Origin: Clostridiaceae bacterium
Lineage (GTDB): Bacteria; Bacillota; Clostridia; Lachnospirales; Lachnospiraceae
DNA length: 33,858 nt
Assembly (NCBI GenBank): GCA_910575585.1
Contig: CAJTGF010000059.1
Location: 1-33,858 of the forward strand
Reading direction: 5' to 3'
A program made the translations under genes and the position numbers. The notes under the pieces are model-generated. The model was not told the DNA's origin and ran no database searches. It was given only the letters and a program-made list of their open reading frames with translations. This document shows, one piece after another, positions 1-7,881 of this stretch (the first letter of the stretch is position 1; each line of letters starts with the position of its first letter).

Positions 1-118
1 GTGGTAAGGCACCCGAAGGCACCTGCCGCGTCATGCCTCTGCTCAGCTGCCTATCTCCCAAAGCGTCCGGGCTTTTACAAGCCCATTCCCTTTAGGGGAT
101 AGGTAGTTGACCTCCTGG
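1..118. mobile_element. Putative end of an IS200/IS605-like (TnpB-type) element, partial
   Basis: Read on the minus strand, this stretch is rich in small hairpins: GGGCTT-GTAA-AAGCCC is a perfect six-pair stem with a four-base loop, CCCTAAAGGG-type pairing lies beside it, and CC-TTCG-GG sits near the window edge. It begins with GGTCAACTACC, directly at the point where the transglutaminase-like gene stops resembling its family. Short subterminal hairpins and no terminal inverted repeats fit IS200/IS605 ends or the associated guide RNA of TnpB. The transposase itself would lie outside the window. The identification rests on general appearance and memory of similar sequences, so it is tentative. 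The junction could lie anywhere from about 105 to 125. Confidence 0.35.
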
Positions 119-962
119 GATGTGTCATGGCATTTGCTTCATTGGTCTCCAGGAAATATTTGTCATAGCCTGCAAGATCATCCCACATGACATCGATGCA
201 CCGTTCCTCTCCGTTGTCCAGGATGATCGTGTTATAGCAGTGCTTCATATCCAGATCCTTCATATCATACGTGACAGTACCCGTGTCCAGACCGCAGTAT
301 CTGCTGAAGATACAGAACAGGGTCGTATATACGTTGCAAACGCCGGATTTCGTAGACATCGCCTGGAGCGCATTGTATTTGACCGGGTCAGCGGTATCAT
401 TGTGTTCGAGCATATTGATGAGGAAGTCATGGATATATTTTGCTTTATCAACAGTCCCCATCTGGGCAGTCTGCGTTTTAAGCATCTCGGCAGTCTGGTA
501 TGCGGCTTTAAGGTTGTTATAGTTCTGCTCGTTGATCCCTTCGGCGTTCAGGGCTACTTTGTTTACCATGCAGTAATAATGGTTCCCGTCGTGAAAATCA
601 AGATACTTGTCGGCACCATTTAATGTGAAGAACCCCTGGAACATTTTAAGCGACTCTTCTTTGCTTAAAATACAGATCAGGTCATTTTTCCCATTCATAC
701 CCTTCTTGTTCCCCCAGTCGCGGTAATTCCCGCCAAACACGCCAGTCATGATCGTGTCATAGCAGACCCTCCTCTCCGCTTCATCCTTGAAATTTGCAGT
801 CAGGCTGCTGGCAATCTCGGTTACTTCTGCGTAATATGTATTATTACTTGCGGTTACGGTGCCTGCATAAACCTGGATCGGGTTGATAGATATAGCGAGT
901 ATGCTGGCGATCGTTACAAATGCTAAGATGATAGCTGCATGTCTTCTGATATTGCTCTTCAT
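75..962 (-). CDS. Secreted transglutaminase-like protein, C-terminus probably replaced by inserted element
   Basis: The protein has 295 residues. The start is the ATG at 962-960, preceded by GGAGGG at an eight-base spacing; an in-frame ATG at 1001 has no such site. Residues 1-34 are a signal peptide (basic start, hydrophobic core, cleavage probably after VYA). The C-terminal half carries a transglutaminase-like Cys-His-Asp triad: Cys209 in SGVCNVY, His241 in MKHCYN and Asp257 in CIDVMWDD. Such extracellular proteins hydrolyse or cross-link peptide amides, but the substrate here is unknown. Family members normally continue past the KYFL segment (268-271). Here the frame enters hairpin-rich DNA at about residue 281 and ends 14 residues later, so the natural C-terminus seems lost. 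The triad survives, so activity is possible. No CCATACT motif was found upstream. Confidence 0.75.
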   Translation of the reverse strand: MKSNIRRHAAIILAFVTIASILAISINPIQVYAGTVTASNNTYYAEVTEIASSLTANFKDEAERRVCYDTIMTGVFGGNYRDWGNKKGMNGKNDLICILSKEESLKMFQGFFTLNGADKYLDFHDGNHYYCMVNKVALNAEGINEQNYNNLKAAYQTAEMLKTQTAQMGTVDKAKYIHDFLINMLEHNDTADPVKYNALQAMSTKSGVCNVYTTLFCIFSRYCGLDTGTVTYDMKDLDMKHCYNTIILDNGEERCIDVMWDDLAGYDKYFLETNEANAMTHPRRSTTYPLKGMGL

Positions 963-1102
963 TGTTATTTCCCTCCGATATTCTTTATTTTTTGATACCA
1001 ACGGTTATCGGATTAAATCGGGGAAAATTCATAAATAAAATTCTTACTGTTTCCTTAAGAACGGACCGATTCCAGCAAAATATTTTTATCCATTTTTCGG
1101 GC

Positions 1103-1136
1103 ACAAAAAAACACGGCCCCATCAAGGGAACCGTGT
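1103..1136 (-). terminator. Rho-independent terminator of the EEKP-repeat surface protein gene
   Basis: On the minus strand, ACACGG pairs with CCGTGT around a GC-rich loop, followed by a run of seven T. It lies 14 bases after the stop codon at 1150. Confidence 0.85.
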
Positions 1137-1149
1137 CTTAAACACAAAA

Positions 1150-2166
1150 CTATCGCACAAGCATGCAGGACAAGCCTGCAGCATCTGCCTTTCTGCCTCG
1201 GATATCCGTCATGCCGAAGGAACACATGTTGTTACCGACGGCCTTGGAGGAAGCTGCCTTGGCGTTATTGGTAGATACACCGGTTTCCGCCAGCACATCT
1301 TCCGTCTCTTTTTCTTTCTTCTCTGCCAGCATCAGGATCGCAATGCCAAGCAGAGATAAAATGAATGAGAATGCCAGAAGGCTGGAACTTTCATCACCCG
1401 TCTTCGGCAATCCTGCCGGCATTGCGGCATCCGTTATGGCTGGGATATTCTCTGGGATCACAAGATATTTCTTATCAGGCCCATCACTGGGATCTGGGAA
1501 TACCACCTCGTAATCCTTCTCTTCTTCCTTTTCCGGCGCAACATATACGGGAATCACACGAACTGTTTCTGTATATTTATAATGCCGATGTACGGAAGGG
1601 GCTGGTTTTTCCGGCTTCTCTCCCGGCTTTTCTTCTGGCTTCTCCTCAGGCTTTTCTTCCGGCTTCTCCTCAGGCTTTTCCTCGGGCTTTTCTTCCGGCT
1701 TTTCCTCGGGTTTCTCCTCCGGCTTCTCCTCAGGCTTCTCTTCCGGCTTCTCCTCAGGCTTCTCCTCAGGCTTTTCTTCCGGCTTCTCCTCAGGCTTTTC
1801 CTCCGGCTTTTCTTCCGGCTTTTCTTCCGGCTTCTCCTCAGGCTTTTCCTCCGGCTTCTCTTCCGGCTTCTCCTCAGGCTTTTCCTCGGGCTTTTCTTCC
1901 GGCTTTTCCTCGGGTTTCTCCTCCGGTTTTTCCTCGGGAAAATCAAAAAAAGTATCCACATCACAGCCATCCTTGTCCCGGCTGTCTGTGGCATCACTCG
2001 TTGTGCCAACGGTTTCGTCACTGCCGGTTTTATCATCAACAGCAACAACAGACTCCAAATTTGTATCTGCTGCGTCTTCTGCTGCAGAACTATTGAACGC
2101 CAATGCAACGCTCAATAATATCGTTGTTGCCATAACTCTCATTTTCTTGATCATGTTTTTCTTCAT
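1150..2166 (-). CDS. LPKTG surface protein with 26 EEKP repeats
   Basis: The protein has 338 residues. The ATG at 2166 follows AGGAG with six bases between. A longer in-frame reading from 2463 has no ribosome site and runs through the promoter region. A signal peptide (about 1-28, MKKNMIKK... to NSSA) is followed by an acidic segment, then 26 consecutive EEKP tetrapeptides and one GEKP. Such repeats form an extended, charged wall-spanning stalk. A short linker leads to LPKTG and a hydrophobic segment (SLLAFSFILSLLGIAILML), the sortase A sorting signal, so the protein is expected to be covalently attached to peptidoglycan. It is odd in having about 55 residues after the membrane segment, where sorting signals normally end in a few basic residues. 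It has no recognisable globular adhesin domain. The sortase gene is not in the window. Confidence 0.8.
   Translation of the reverse strand: MKKNMIKKMRVMATTILLSVALAFNSSAAEDAADTNLESVVAVDDKTGSDETVGTTSDATDSRDKDGCDVDTFFDFPEEKPEEKPEEKPEEKPEEKPEEKPEEKPEEKPEEKPEEKPEEKPEEKPEEKPEEKPEEKPEEKPEEKPEEKPEEKPEEKPEEKPEEKPEEKPEEKPEEKPEEKPGEKPEKPAPSVHRHYKYTETVRVIPVYVAPEKEEEKDYEVVFPDPSDGPDKKYLVIPENIPAITDAAMPAGLPKTGDESSSLLAFSFILSLLGIAILMLAEKKEKETEDVLAETGVSTNNAKAASSKAVGNNMCSFGMTDIRGRKADAAGLSCMLVR
1612..1935 (-). repeat. 12-bp tandem repeat array encoding (EEKP)26-GEKP
   Basis: There are 27 uninterrupted 12-base units, all in frame. Third positions vary (TTC/TCC/CTC, TTT/CTT), and blocks of several units recur: the series near 1681-1720 is repeated near 1889-1926. 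This points to growth by duplication of multi-unit blocks. Copy number is expected to vary between strains. Confidence 0.95.
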
Positions 2167-2274
2167 TTTTTTCTCCTGCTTTGTCTTTTTTTTATTCAGT
2201 TTTTTTGAGTTTTTTCGTTTATGATAAACCCTGCGCCTCGGGTCTGAGGGGAAATAAAACGCTCCAAACAAAAA

Positions 2275-2281
2275 AGTATGC
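2275..2281 (-). promoter_or_regulatory. Variant of the CCATACT promoter motif (GCATACT)
   Basis: The minus strand reads TTTCGCATACTTTTTTG, 109 bases before the start codon at 2166. It may be a second, closer promoter for the EEKP protein gene, but the first C of the motif is replaced by G. Confidence 0.3.
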
Positions 2282-2485
2282 GAAATCAAGTACCTGTAAG
2301 AGGCTTTACAAAAGCGCCAAAATGTTAAGTCCGAATGATCTATTCCCTCGCAATGTACCGGATATTCAAAGACTCGTGCCTCGCATGTTGAGGCCTGCCA
2401 AGCCTTAAAAAATACTTTTTTGTCCCATTTTTGAACTGATCGTTTTTTGTATGTGAACTTCAAATACCTCTATCAGATCATTAAG

Positions 2486-2492
2486 AGTATGG
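2486..2492 (-). promoter_or_regulatory. CCATACT promoter motif, EEKP surface protein gene
   Basis: The minus strand reads CGTAGCCATACTCTTAATG. It lies about 320 bases before the start codon and just after the terminator of the SpaA-type protein gene. No TTGACA-like box lies 16-18 bases upstream. Confidence 0.55.
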
Positions 2493-2534
2493 CTACGGGA
2501 TCCTTATGAAAAACTGTTTTTTTCTGTACAGCAT

Positions 2535-2566
2535 ACAAAAAAACAGCCCGGGAGACTGTCCCGGGC
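2535..2566 (-). terminator. Rho-independent terminator of the SpaA-type surface protein gene
   Basis: GCCCGGG pairs perfectly with CCCGGGC around a seven-base loop, followed on the minus strand by TG and a T run. It lies 16 bases beyond the stop at 2582. Confidence 0.9.
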
Positions 2567-2581
2567 CATCCTATCGTTTGG

Positions 2582-5500
2582 TCACGCTTTATTTCTTGTC
2601 AGTTGGTATTTTTTCTTATCTGCCAGGAGCCCTGCCAGGGTGAGCGCCGCTGCCCAAAAAACCAGAGCGGATGCCGGCTGGTCATCCGTTTTTGGAAGCT
2701 GGCTTGGTGTCTGGGACGGAGCCGGTGTCGGTTCTGGCGATGGGGTCGCAGGCTGCGGTGTCGGTGCCGTGGACTGGGGTTCCACTCCAGGCCCATGGGA
2801 TGTGTTGCCTCCGCCGCTATGGCTTCCGCCGCCTCCGCCACTGTGTCCGCCGCCGCCGGAGGGTTTCCCTGGGAGCGCCTTGTCGTACATCACAACCGTA
2901 TTGCCTTCAACTTTCCCGTCTGTAACGGTAAAGGTGATAGATTCTGCAACCTCATACCCCTGCGGGGCTGTTATCTCGGTCAATGTGTAGGTGCCATCCG
3001 CAAGGCCGGTGATCTTATGCGGGGTATCCGTTGAAGTCCATTCTGCCACGGTATTGCCATCCACATCGGTGATCTTTAACTTTGCGCCCAGTAGCTCATT
3101 AGAGTTTGCCGCATCCCGTTTGGAAACGTAGAAAGATCCCTCTGGCTTATCCGGCCTTTCCAGCTTATCGGGCTTTTCTGGTGTTTCTGGTTTGTCAGGC
3201 TTGTCCGGCTTTTCCGGTTCTGAAGGGGTATTCGGCTTCTCCGGCTCGGAAGGGGTGTTTTTCTTCTCCTCCGGTGCGTCATACATCACAACCGCATTAC
3301 CATCAACCTTGCCGTCAGTAATGGTAAAGGTAATGTCCTCGGCTACTTCATATCCATCTGGCGCTGTCGTTTCAGTCAGGGTATAAGTCCCATCCGCAAG
3401 GCCCTCGATCACATGCGGGGTATCTGTGGATACCCATTCATCAACAACTTTGCCATCTTTATCCGTGATCTTTAAGGAAGCGCCCGGGAGTTCGTCACCA
3501 GTCGCCACATCACGCTTGGAGACATGGAAGGAAGACTCCTCCTTCTCCTCTGGTGCGTCGTACATGATAACAATGCCTCTCTCCACCTTGCCGTCAGTAA
3601 TGGTAAAGGCGATGTCCTCGGCTACTTCATATCCGTCCGGCGCTGTCACTTCAGTCAGTGTATAAGTCCCATCTGCAAGGCCCTCGATCACATGCGGGGT
3701 ATTTGTGGATACCCATTCATCCATGATGTCCCCCTTTTCATTCGTTACTTTCAGGGAAGCCCCGGGGAGTTCTTCGGAAGTCGCAAGGTCTTTTTTGGAG
3801 ACTGTAACCTTTCTTACCTCCGGCGCATCATACATGATGACGATTCCGCCCTCCACTGCGCCGTCCTTGATCTCAAAGGTGATGCTTTCGGCTGTCTGGA
3901 ACCCGTCTGGTGCTGTTACCTCAGTCAGGGTATAAGCCCCGTCCTCTGGCATGCTGACCGTATGCGGCTCGTCGCCGGATATCCATTCGTCTACCACGGT
4001 GCCATCCGCAGACGTGAGCTTTAAGAATGCCCCCGCAAGTTCTTCCGTACCCCCAACTGCCCGTTTCGAGATGACAAGGTCTTCCTTGACCGGTTTGATC
4101 TCGAACGCATACTGGATCGCCGTACTCTCAGTCTTCGTCCCGGATACCAGGAGGTTCTGTTCCCCTGCTCCACCCGGTGCGTAATACATCAGGCTCCCCT
4201 TTTCGTAGGTAAAGGAAAGCGGCTGGCCTTCCGGCTTTGCCTGGGAAGTGAGCCGGATCTCCGTCCCGCTCACGAAATCCATCCCGCTGTTCCCGTAGAT
4301 ACCGAACCCTTCACCGGAGAGCGTGATGCTGATCTTATAGCTGTCATTCCTATTGCCGTCACCATCAACAGCAGATACCTTGAACGGGTCGCTCAAAAAT
4401 GTACCGTCACCCTGCTCCCTGAATATCAGGGTGCCGCCTTCGATCTCGAACACCGGAGAAAACGTATAGTCCCCAGGATGTGCCGACGCATCACGAAGTG
4501 CTTCCGTGTATGCCCGAACGTTCGCTTCCGTGAAATAGATGGTGGACCCAATGCCGTCGATGATGTCAGACGGCCTCCCGTCTACGAGTTCCCATATCAT
4601 GGAGCTGACTGCGTTCAGGGCCGCGTTCCCGTTACGGGACATTTCCATATCCCGAATGGCTTCCGCATAGGGCACACCGAAGATCTCTTCAAACAGCCCG
4701 ATGCCGTCATATGGCACACCTACAAACATCACGGCGCTGACCTTGTCATAATTTGCCCCGTCGATGATGCTGCTGAAATCAGCTCCGTCTGTCACCCTGT
4801 CCGGGATATGCTTGTCGCTATTGTAGCAGAAGGCGGTCTGGTCATTGACGATGAATACGCCGTTGTTCTGGTTGTAGAAATGGAACACCTTATCCCTCTT
4901 CAAGCTGTCCGGGATGCTGCTGCTCAGGCTCCAGTACTGCGACATGGAATCAAAAGCGTCCGTGTCAATCTCCTGGTACCTGCTCCAGTCCACACCGTCC
5001 ATGACTCCGCCCGCAAGCTTGATGAGCGCTCCGTCACTGGTATACAGGCTATCCCCGTCCGTCTGCAGGTAATCCCCGGAACCCGAACTGGTCACGGAAA
5101 AACTGCCTGCATGGAGGCCTGGAAGGGAAAGCCTTGTGCTGCCGCTCCCAGTGGTGGTCCTTGCGTTATCCGCAATGACCAGTTCGCTGGCCGTCGTCCC
5201 AGACAAGGCGTGTTTTGCCAGGGTATCCGCTTTCATCAGGTCAAGCCTCCCGAAGGATGCGTTATCCATGGAATAGATGACCTTCGTCCCCTCATGGACC
5301 GTGTAAGCATCCCCATTTGACGCAGCTGACGGATAGTCCAGCAGGAAACTGTGCTGGTACGTGTAAAGCGCGGGATCGTCTTCCGATACCGTGAATGCCC
5401 TGGAATTCGAGACGATCTCCTCCAGATCCTTGGCCTCAAAGAATGCGTCAGCGTTCATGCCGGCGATCTTCGCCCCTAGTTCCACCCGCCTTGCCCCGGA

Positions 5501-5761
5501 CCCGGACAGGAAATTGCTGCCAAGGTGGATCACGTCTTTCCCATCAACGGATTCCGGGATCACCAGGGTATCCCCGGAAAGGGCTGAAGCGTCCGCTTCC
5601 ACGACGCTGTACCCCTCACGGCCGGAACTTGCGTAATCCGCATAGCTGACCCCGTTCTCCACCCGGGACACTGTGGTCGTCGCAATGGACTGGATCGGGG
5701 ATGTTACCGCAAGGATCCCGCACAAAGAACCGGCAAACAGTCTTGCTCGTTTCTTTTTCAT
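2582..5761 (-). CDS. Large sortase-anchored adhesin with four SpaA-type domains
   Basis: The protein has 1059 residues. The ATG at 5761 follows AAGGAG at about nine bases. A signal peptide (1-28) leads to a region resembling BspA-type leucine-rich repeats (about 40-200, with phrases such as LVIPESVDGKDVIHLGSNF), then about 350 residues of unassigned ectodomain. Four SpaA/Cna-B beta-sandwiches begin near residues 560, 651, 744 and 873. Each has the VSKRD strand Lys, the YTLTE Glu and a terminal MYDAP Asp, the residues expected to form an internal isopeptide bond. A Pro-rich linker separates repeats three and four, and a Gly/Ser/Pro-rich stalk precedes the sorting signal LPKTD (about 1022), a membrane segment and basic tail. 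LPKTD deviates from LPxTG, so a non-standard sortase may be needed. The likely role is a cell-surface adhesin; no ligand can be predicted. Confidence 0.85.
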   Translation of the reverse strand: MKKKRARLFAGSLCGILAVTSPIQSIATTTVSRVENGVSYADYASSGREGYSVVEADASALSGDTLVIPESVDGKDVIHLGSNFLSGSGARRVELGAKIAGMNADAFFEAKDLEEIVSNSRAFTVSEDDPALYTYQHSFLLDYPSAASNGDAYTVHEGTKVIYSMDNASFGRLDLMKADTLAKHALSGTTASELVIADNARTTTGSGSTRLSLPGLHAGSFSVTSSGSGDYLQTDGDSLYTSDGALIKLAGGVMDGVDWSRYQEIDTDAFDSMSQYWSLSSSIPDSLKRDKVFHFYNQNNGVFIVNDQTAFCYNSDKHIPDRVTDGADFSSIIDGANYDKVSAVMFVGVPYDGIGLFEEIFGVPYAEAIRDMEMSRNGNAALNAVSSMIWELVDGRPSDIIDGIGSTIYFTEANVRAYTEALRDASAHPGDYTFSPVFEIEGGTLIFREQGDGTFLSDPFKVSAVDGDGNRNDSYKISITLSGEGFGIYGNSGMDFVSGTEIRLTSQAKPEGQPLSFTYEKGSLMYYAPGGAGEQNLLVSGTKTESTAIQYAFEIKPVKEDLVISKRAVGGTEELAGAFLKLTSADGTVVDEWISGDEPHTVSMPEDGAYTLTEVTAPDGFQTAESITFEIKDGAVEGGIVIMYDAPEVRKVTVSKKDLATSEELPGASLKVTNEKGDIMDEWVSTNTPHVIEGLADGTYTLTEVTAPDGYEVAEDIAFTITDGKVERGIVIMYDAPEEKEESSFHVSKRDVATGDELPGASLKITDKDGKVVDEWVSTDTPHVIEGLADGTYTLTETTAPDGYEVAEDITFTITDGKVDGNAVVMYDAPEEKKNTPSEPEKPNTPSEPEKPDKPDKPETPEKPDKLERPDKPEGSFYVSKRDAANSNELLGAKLKITDVDGNTVAEWTSTDTPHKITGLADGTYTLTEITAPQGYEVAESITFTVTDGKVEGNTVVMYDKALPGKPSGGGGHSGGGGGSHSGGGNTSHGPGVEPQSTAPTPQPATPSPEPTPAPSQTPSQLPKTDDQPASALVFWAAALTLAGLLADKKKYQLTRNKA

Positions 5762-5823
5762 AAATATATACTCCTTTCTTTACGGCTCCCGCTGGGTACA
5801 CGGGATGCCCGGTTTTCAAGTAA

Positions 5824-5830
5824 AGTATGG
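5824..5830 (-). promoter_or_regulatory. CCATACT promoter motif, SpaA-type adhesin gene
   Basis: The minus strand reads ATGCTCCATACTTTACTTG, about 63 bases before the start codon at 5761. Confidence 0.6.
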
Positions 5831-5908
5831 AGCATTGTGCGGTTTTGGGCGTGTGCTTTGCAAAAGCAGGAATTTCCAAGTTTTTCCACATCATTTCTTT
5901 GCAGCCTA

Positions 5909-5922
5909 TTTTTGCGGATAAC
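5909..5922 (-). promoter_or_regulatory. TTATCCGCA-type 9-mer upstream of the adhesin promoter
   Basis: The plus strand reads TTTTTGCGGATAAC, containing an exact inverse of TTATCCGCA (5913-5921). It lies about 85 bases upstream of the CCATACT motif and is followed by T-rich DNA very similar to that at 32816-32840. A TTTTCCACA (one base from a DnaA box) is next to it at 5882-5890. Confidence 0.45.
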
Positions 5923-5963
5923 ATTTTTTAAGGTTTTTGTGCCACAGGAGGCGCCTTCCATAC

Positions 5964-5997
5964 AGAAAAAACACTCCCGCAGGCTGGCAGGAGTGTC
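5964..5997 (-). terminator. Rho-independent terminator of the segregation operon
   Basis: ACACTCC pairs with GGAGTGT, followed on the minus strand by TTTTTT. It lies about 37 bases beyond the stop at 6034. Confidence 0.9.
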
Positions 5998-6033
5998 CTT
6001 TTAAACTTATTGTTTTTGAAGAAGATTGGCACC

Positions 6034-6879
6034 TTACTGTCCCCCTCCATTGATGGCATCAGCCGTATCCCCTTCCTTACCTGTTTCTTCTTTTTCTCCG
6101 GGTATCCCGGCATTGCCCGGCTCCGGCTGCTGGCCCATGTGGTAATATACGGCTTCCTGTTCTTTTGCCTGCAGGAAAGAACCGTCCCCTTTCAAGATCC
6201 CCTGGTGCCTTTCATCGATCTTCGCAAATTCACCTGTATAGTCCTTATGCGGGTTCTGTCCCCCGCCCCATGTGATGTCAAGGCCAAGGCTTTTGCCGTG
6301 GAACACCGGCACCTGGATCTGCTCCGTTTCCTCTTCCTCCGGCTCATCCTCTGCCCTGGGCTCCATGATGACGTGCTGCATCACGGACTCCAGCACATTC
6401 TGTGCCACCTGACTTATGGTGCCCCCGTTGCCGTCCAGCCCGTCTGCCGGGCCCTCTGTCAGTCCTTCTTCCAACTCCTCTTCCAGCCCTGCCCCGCCCT
6501 CGATCATAGCCATATTCTCCTCATTGAATTTTGCCAAGACATCCTGGCTGTAGTACGTCTGTCTCTGTTCCTGTTCCGCCTCCTGGAACATCCTCAGTCC
6601 CTGCACACTTGGGGATACCGCATCAAAGCTTGGGATCGTGACAAAGCCGTGGTTCCGGATGTTTAAAAAGTCAGCGAACTTATCTTCCGTAAGACTGATC
6701 CCCATCGAGTTTGGCGTGATGGCTTCGCACAGGTATTCAGTTTTCTCTGCTGTGTTTTCGACTGCGGCCGTAAAGAAGAATGGGACGCGGGCTGCGTTCA
6801 GCTCGCTGAAGAACTCTTTCCCGCCATGCGTCTTGACGATCTCCTTTACCTCTTCTTTCATATTATAAAAGTCACTCAA
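6034..6879 (-). CDS. Unknown protein, third gene of the parM-like operon
   Basis: The protein has 281 residues starting at a TTG (6879), chosen because AAAGGAG lies nine bases before it; the upstream in-frame ATG at 6930 has no ribosome site. Residues 1-110 look globular (an alpha/beta stretch with KEFFSELNAARVPFFFTAAVENT). The rest is acidic and low in complexity (runs of Glu and Gly) and ends in GGGQ. No family was recognised. It follows the ParR-like gene by 129 bases with no terminator between, so it is probably co-transcribed with the partition genes and may be an accessory to plasmid maintenance. That link is inference from position only. Confidence 0.65.
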   Translation of the reverse strand: MSDFYNMKEEVKEIVKTHGGKEFFSELNAARVPFFFTAAVENTAEKTEYLCEAITPNSMGISLTEDKFADFLNIRNHGFVTIPSFDAVSPSVQGLRMFQEAEQEQRQTYYSQDVLAKFNEENMAMIEGGAGLEEELEEGLTEGPADGLDGNGGTISQVAQNVLESVMQHVIMEPRAEDEPEEEETEQIQVPVFHGKSLGLDITWGGGQNPHKDYTGEFAKIDERHQGILKGDGSFLQAKEQEAVYYHMGQQPEPGNAGIPGEKEETGKEGDTADAINGGGQ

Positions 6880-7008
6880 TGCTTTCCGCTCCTTTCTGCG
6901 GAAGGATACCATAGTGGCAGGGAATGCCACACAGAATCTTCCACCGCAGTATTGTTTTTTAATTTCCGGGCGCAGGGATATCCGCTCCGGCCCCGGTATA
7001 AGATATGG

Positions 7009-7881
7009 TCACTGTGTCCTTAACTGCTCAAAAAGCAGGGATGCGTCAAAGTCATCAAAATCTTCGGGATCATCCATGACTCCCATACTGTCCGGCATCC
7101 ATCTATTCCCTCTGCCTGCTGTATCCTGTCCCGCATCCATGGGATACTCATGGAAGGTGCTGCCGCCATGGATTCCGTTGTTCCAGCTGTTTCCGCTATC
7201 CGTACCATCCCCGGAAAACCCTGTGCAGGCCGCGGCTGGCTCCTCAGGCTGCTGTTTCCCCGCTGCCATGGCCGTCCCTGCTGCGGTACGGTAAGGGCTG
7301 GCCTCCGCCGACCCCTCCATGATGTCCGCCGGCCTCGTGCCAAGGATCTCCTCTATCGGCGTGCTGCGGATCTTTTCCCTGCCTTCTTCCGTTTTTCTCC
7401 GCTGTTCCTCTGTTTTCTCCCTGGTCGTGCTCACCTGGTCGATCCACTGCACGCTCCCCTGCCCGCTGTTTTTTTTCTTCCATTCCTTCAGGCGGACAGT
7501 CCTGCCTTTTCTTTTTTCCTTATCATTGTCTGGTACCCAGGTCCCGGCCTGCGACATCTTGTTAAGGGAATCAATGACGGAGCTTCCCAGGTACGTCCTG
7601 GCAATGTTCTTGATGCAATGGCATTTATACTGGTCAGGGAAAGCGCATACCCATAGGACCAGGTCCGGGTGTTTTTTCTCGTCCAGTGTGACCTTGACCC
7701 GGTATACCTTCCCCTTATGCGGCTTGAGTTCCAGCTTTCCCGGTATATCGAACCGGATATCTTCCTTTTTGTAATGTGCTTCCAGGGCCTTTGCGAACAC
7801 ATCGGACAGCCGGATCCCGTTCAGATACAGCTGAATCAGGTCATTATCATGATGGAGGTACAGTCTTACCTGGAATGTCAT
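7009..7881 (-). CDS. ParR-like partner of the actin-like partition ATPase (predicted)
   Basis: The protein has 290 residues. The ATG at 7881 shares its A with the TGA stop of the upstream actin-like gene (TGATG), a mark of translational coupling; the longer in-frame reading from 7977 lies inside that gene. In ParM-type systems the gene directly after parM encodes ParR, which binds the centromere and caps the filament. Residues 1-50 (VRLYLHHDNDLIQLYLN, then ALEAHYKKED) fit a strand-helix-helix DNA-binding fold of ribbon-helix-helix type. A second part (50-150) contains a CHCIKNIARTYLG segment. Residues 150-200 are highly charged, and the rest is low-complexity Gly/Ala/Thr with an acidic end (DDPEDFDDFDASLLFEQL), possibly the filament-contacting tail. 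It is longer than typical ParR (about 100-120 residues). The role is inferred mainly from gene order. Confidence 0.6.
   Translation of the reverse strand: MTFQVRLYLHHDNDLIQLYLNGIRLSDVFAKALEAHYKKEDIRFDIPGKLELKPHKGKVYRVKVTLDEKKHPDLVLWVCAFPDQYKCHCIKNIARTYLGSSVIDSLNKMSQAGTWVPDNDKEKRKGRTVRLKEWKKKNSGQGSVQWIDQVSTTREKTEEQRRKTEEGREKIRSTPIEEILGTRPADIMEGSAEASPYRTAAGTAMAAGKQQPEEPAAACTGFSGDGTDSGNSWNNGIHGGSTFHEYPMDAGQDTAGRGNRWMPDSMGVMDDPEDFDDFDASLLFEQLRTQ

Larger units (their letters stand above)
2167..2543 (-). other. Long promoter and leader region of the EEKP protein gene
   Basis: About 375 bases without a supported gene. It holds the CCATACT motif at 2486-2492 and a GCATACT variant at 2275-2281. If transcription starts at the first, the leader is about 310 bases and contains potential hairpins such as GCCTC/GAGGC (about 2380-2396 on the minus strand). 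No known riboswitch was recognised. Confidence 0.5.

Noticed and set aside
1612-1935. CRISPR-like short repeats
   Set aside because: The 12-base units are contiguous with no spacers and keep a coding frame throughout; they encode EEKP.
7083-7089. A CCATACT heptamer on the plus strand inside the ParR-like gene
   Set aside because: It is antisense within a coding region with no gene downstream on that strand, so it is probably a chance match.
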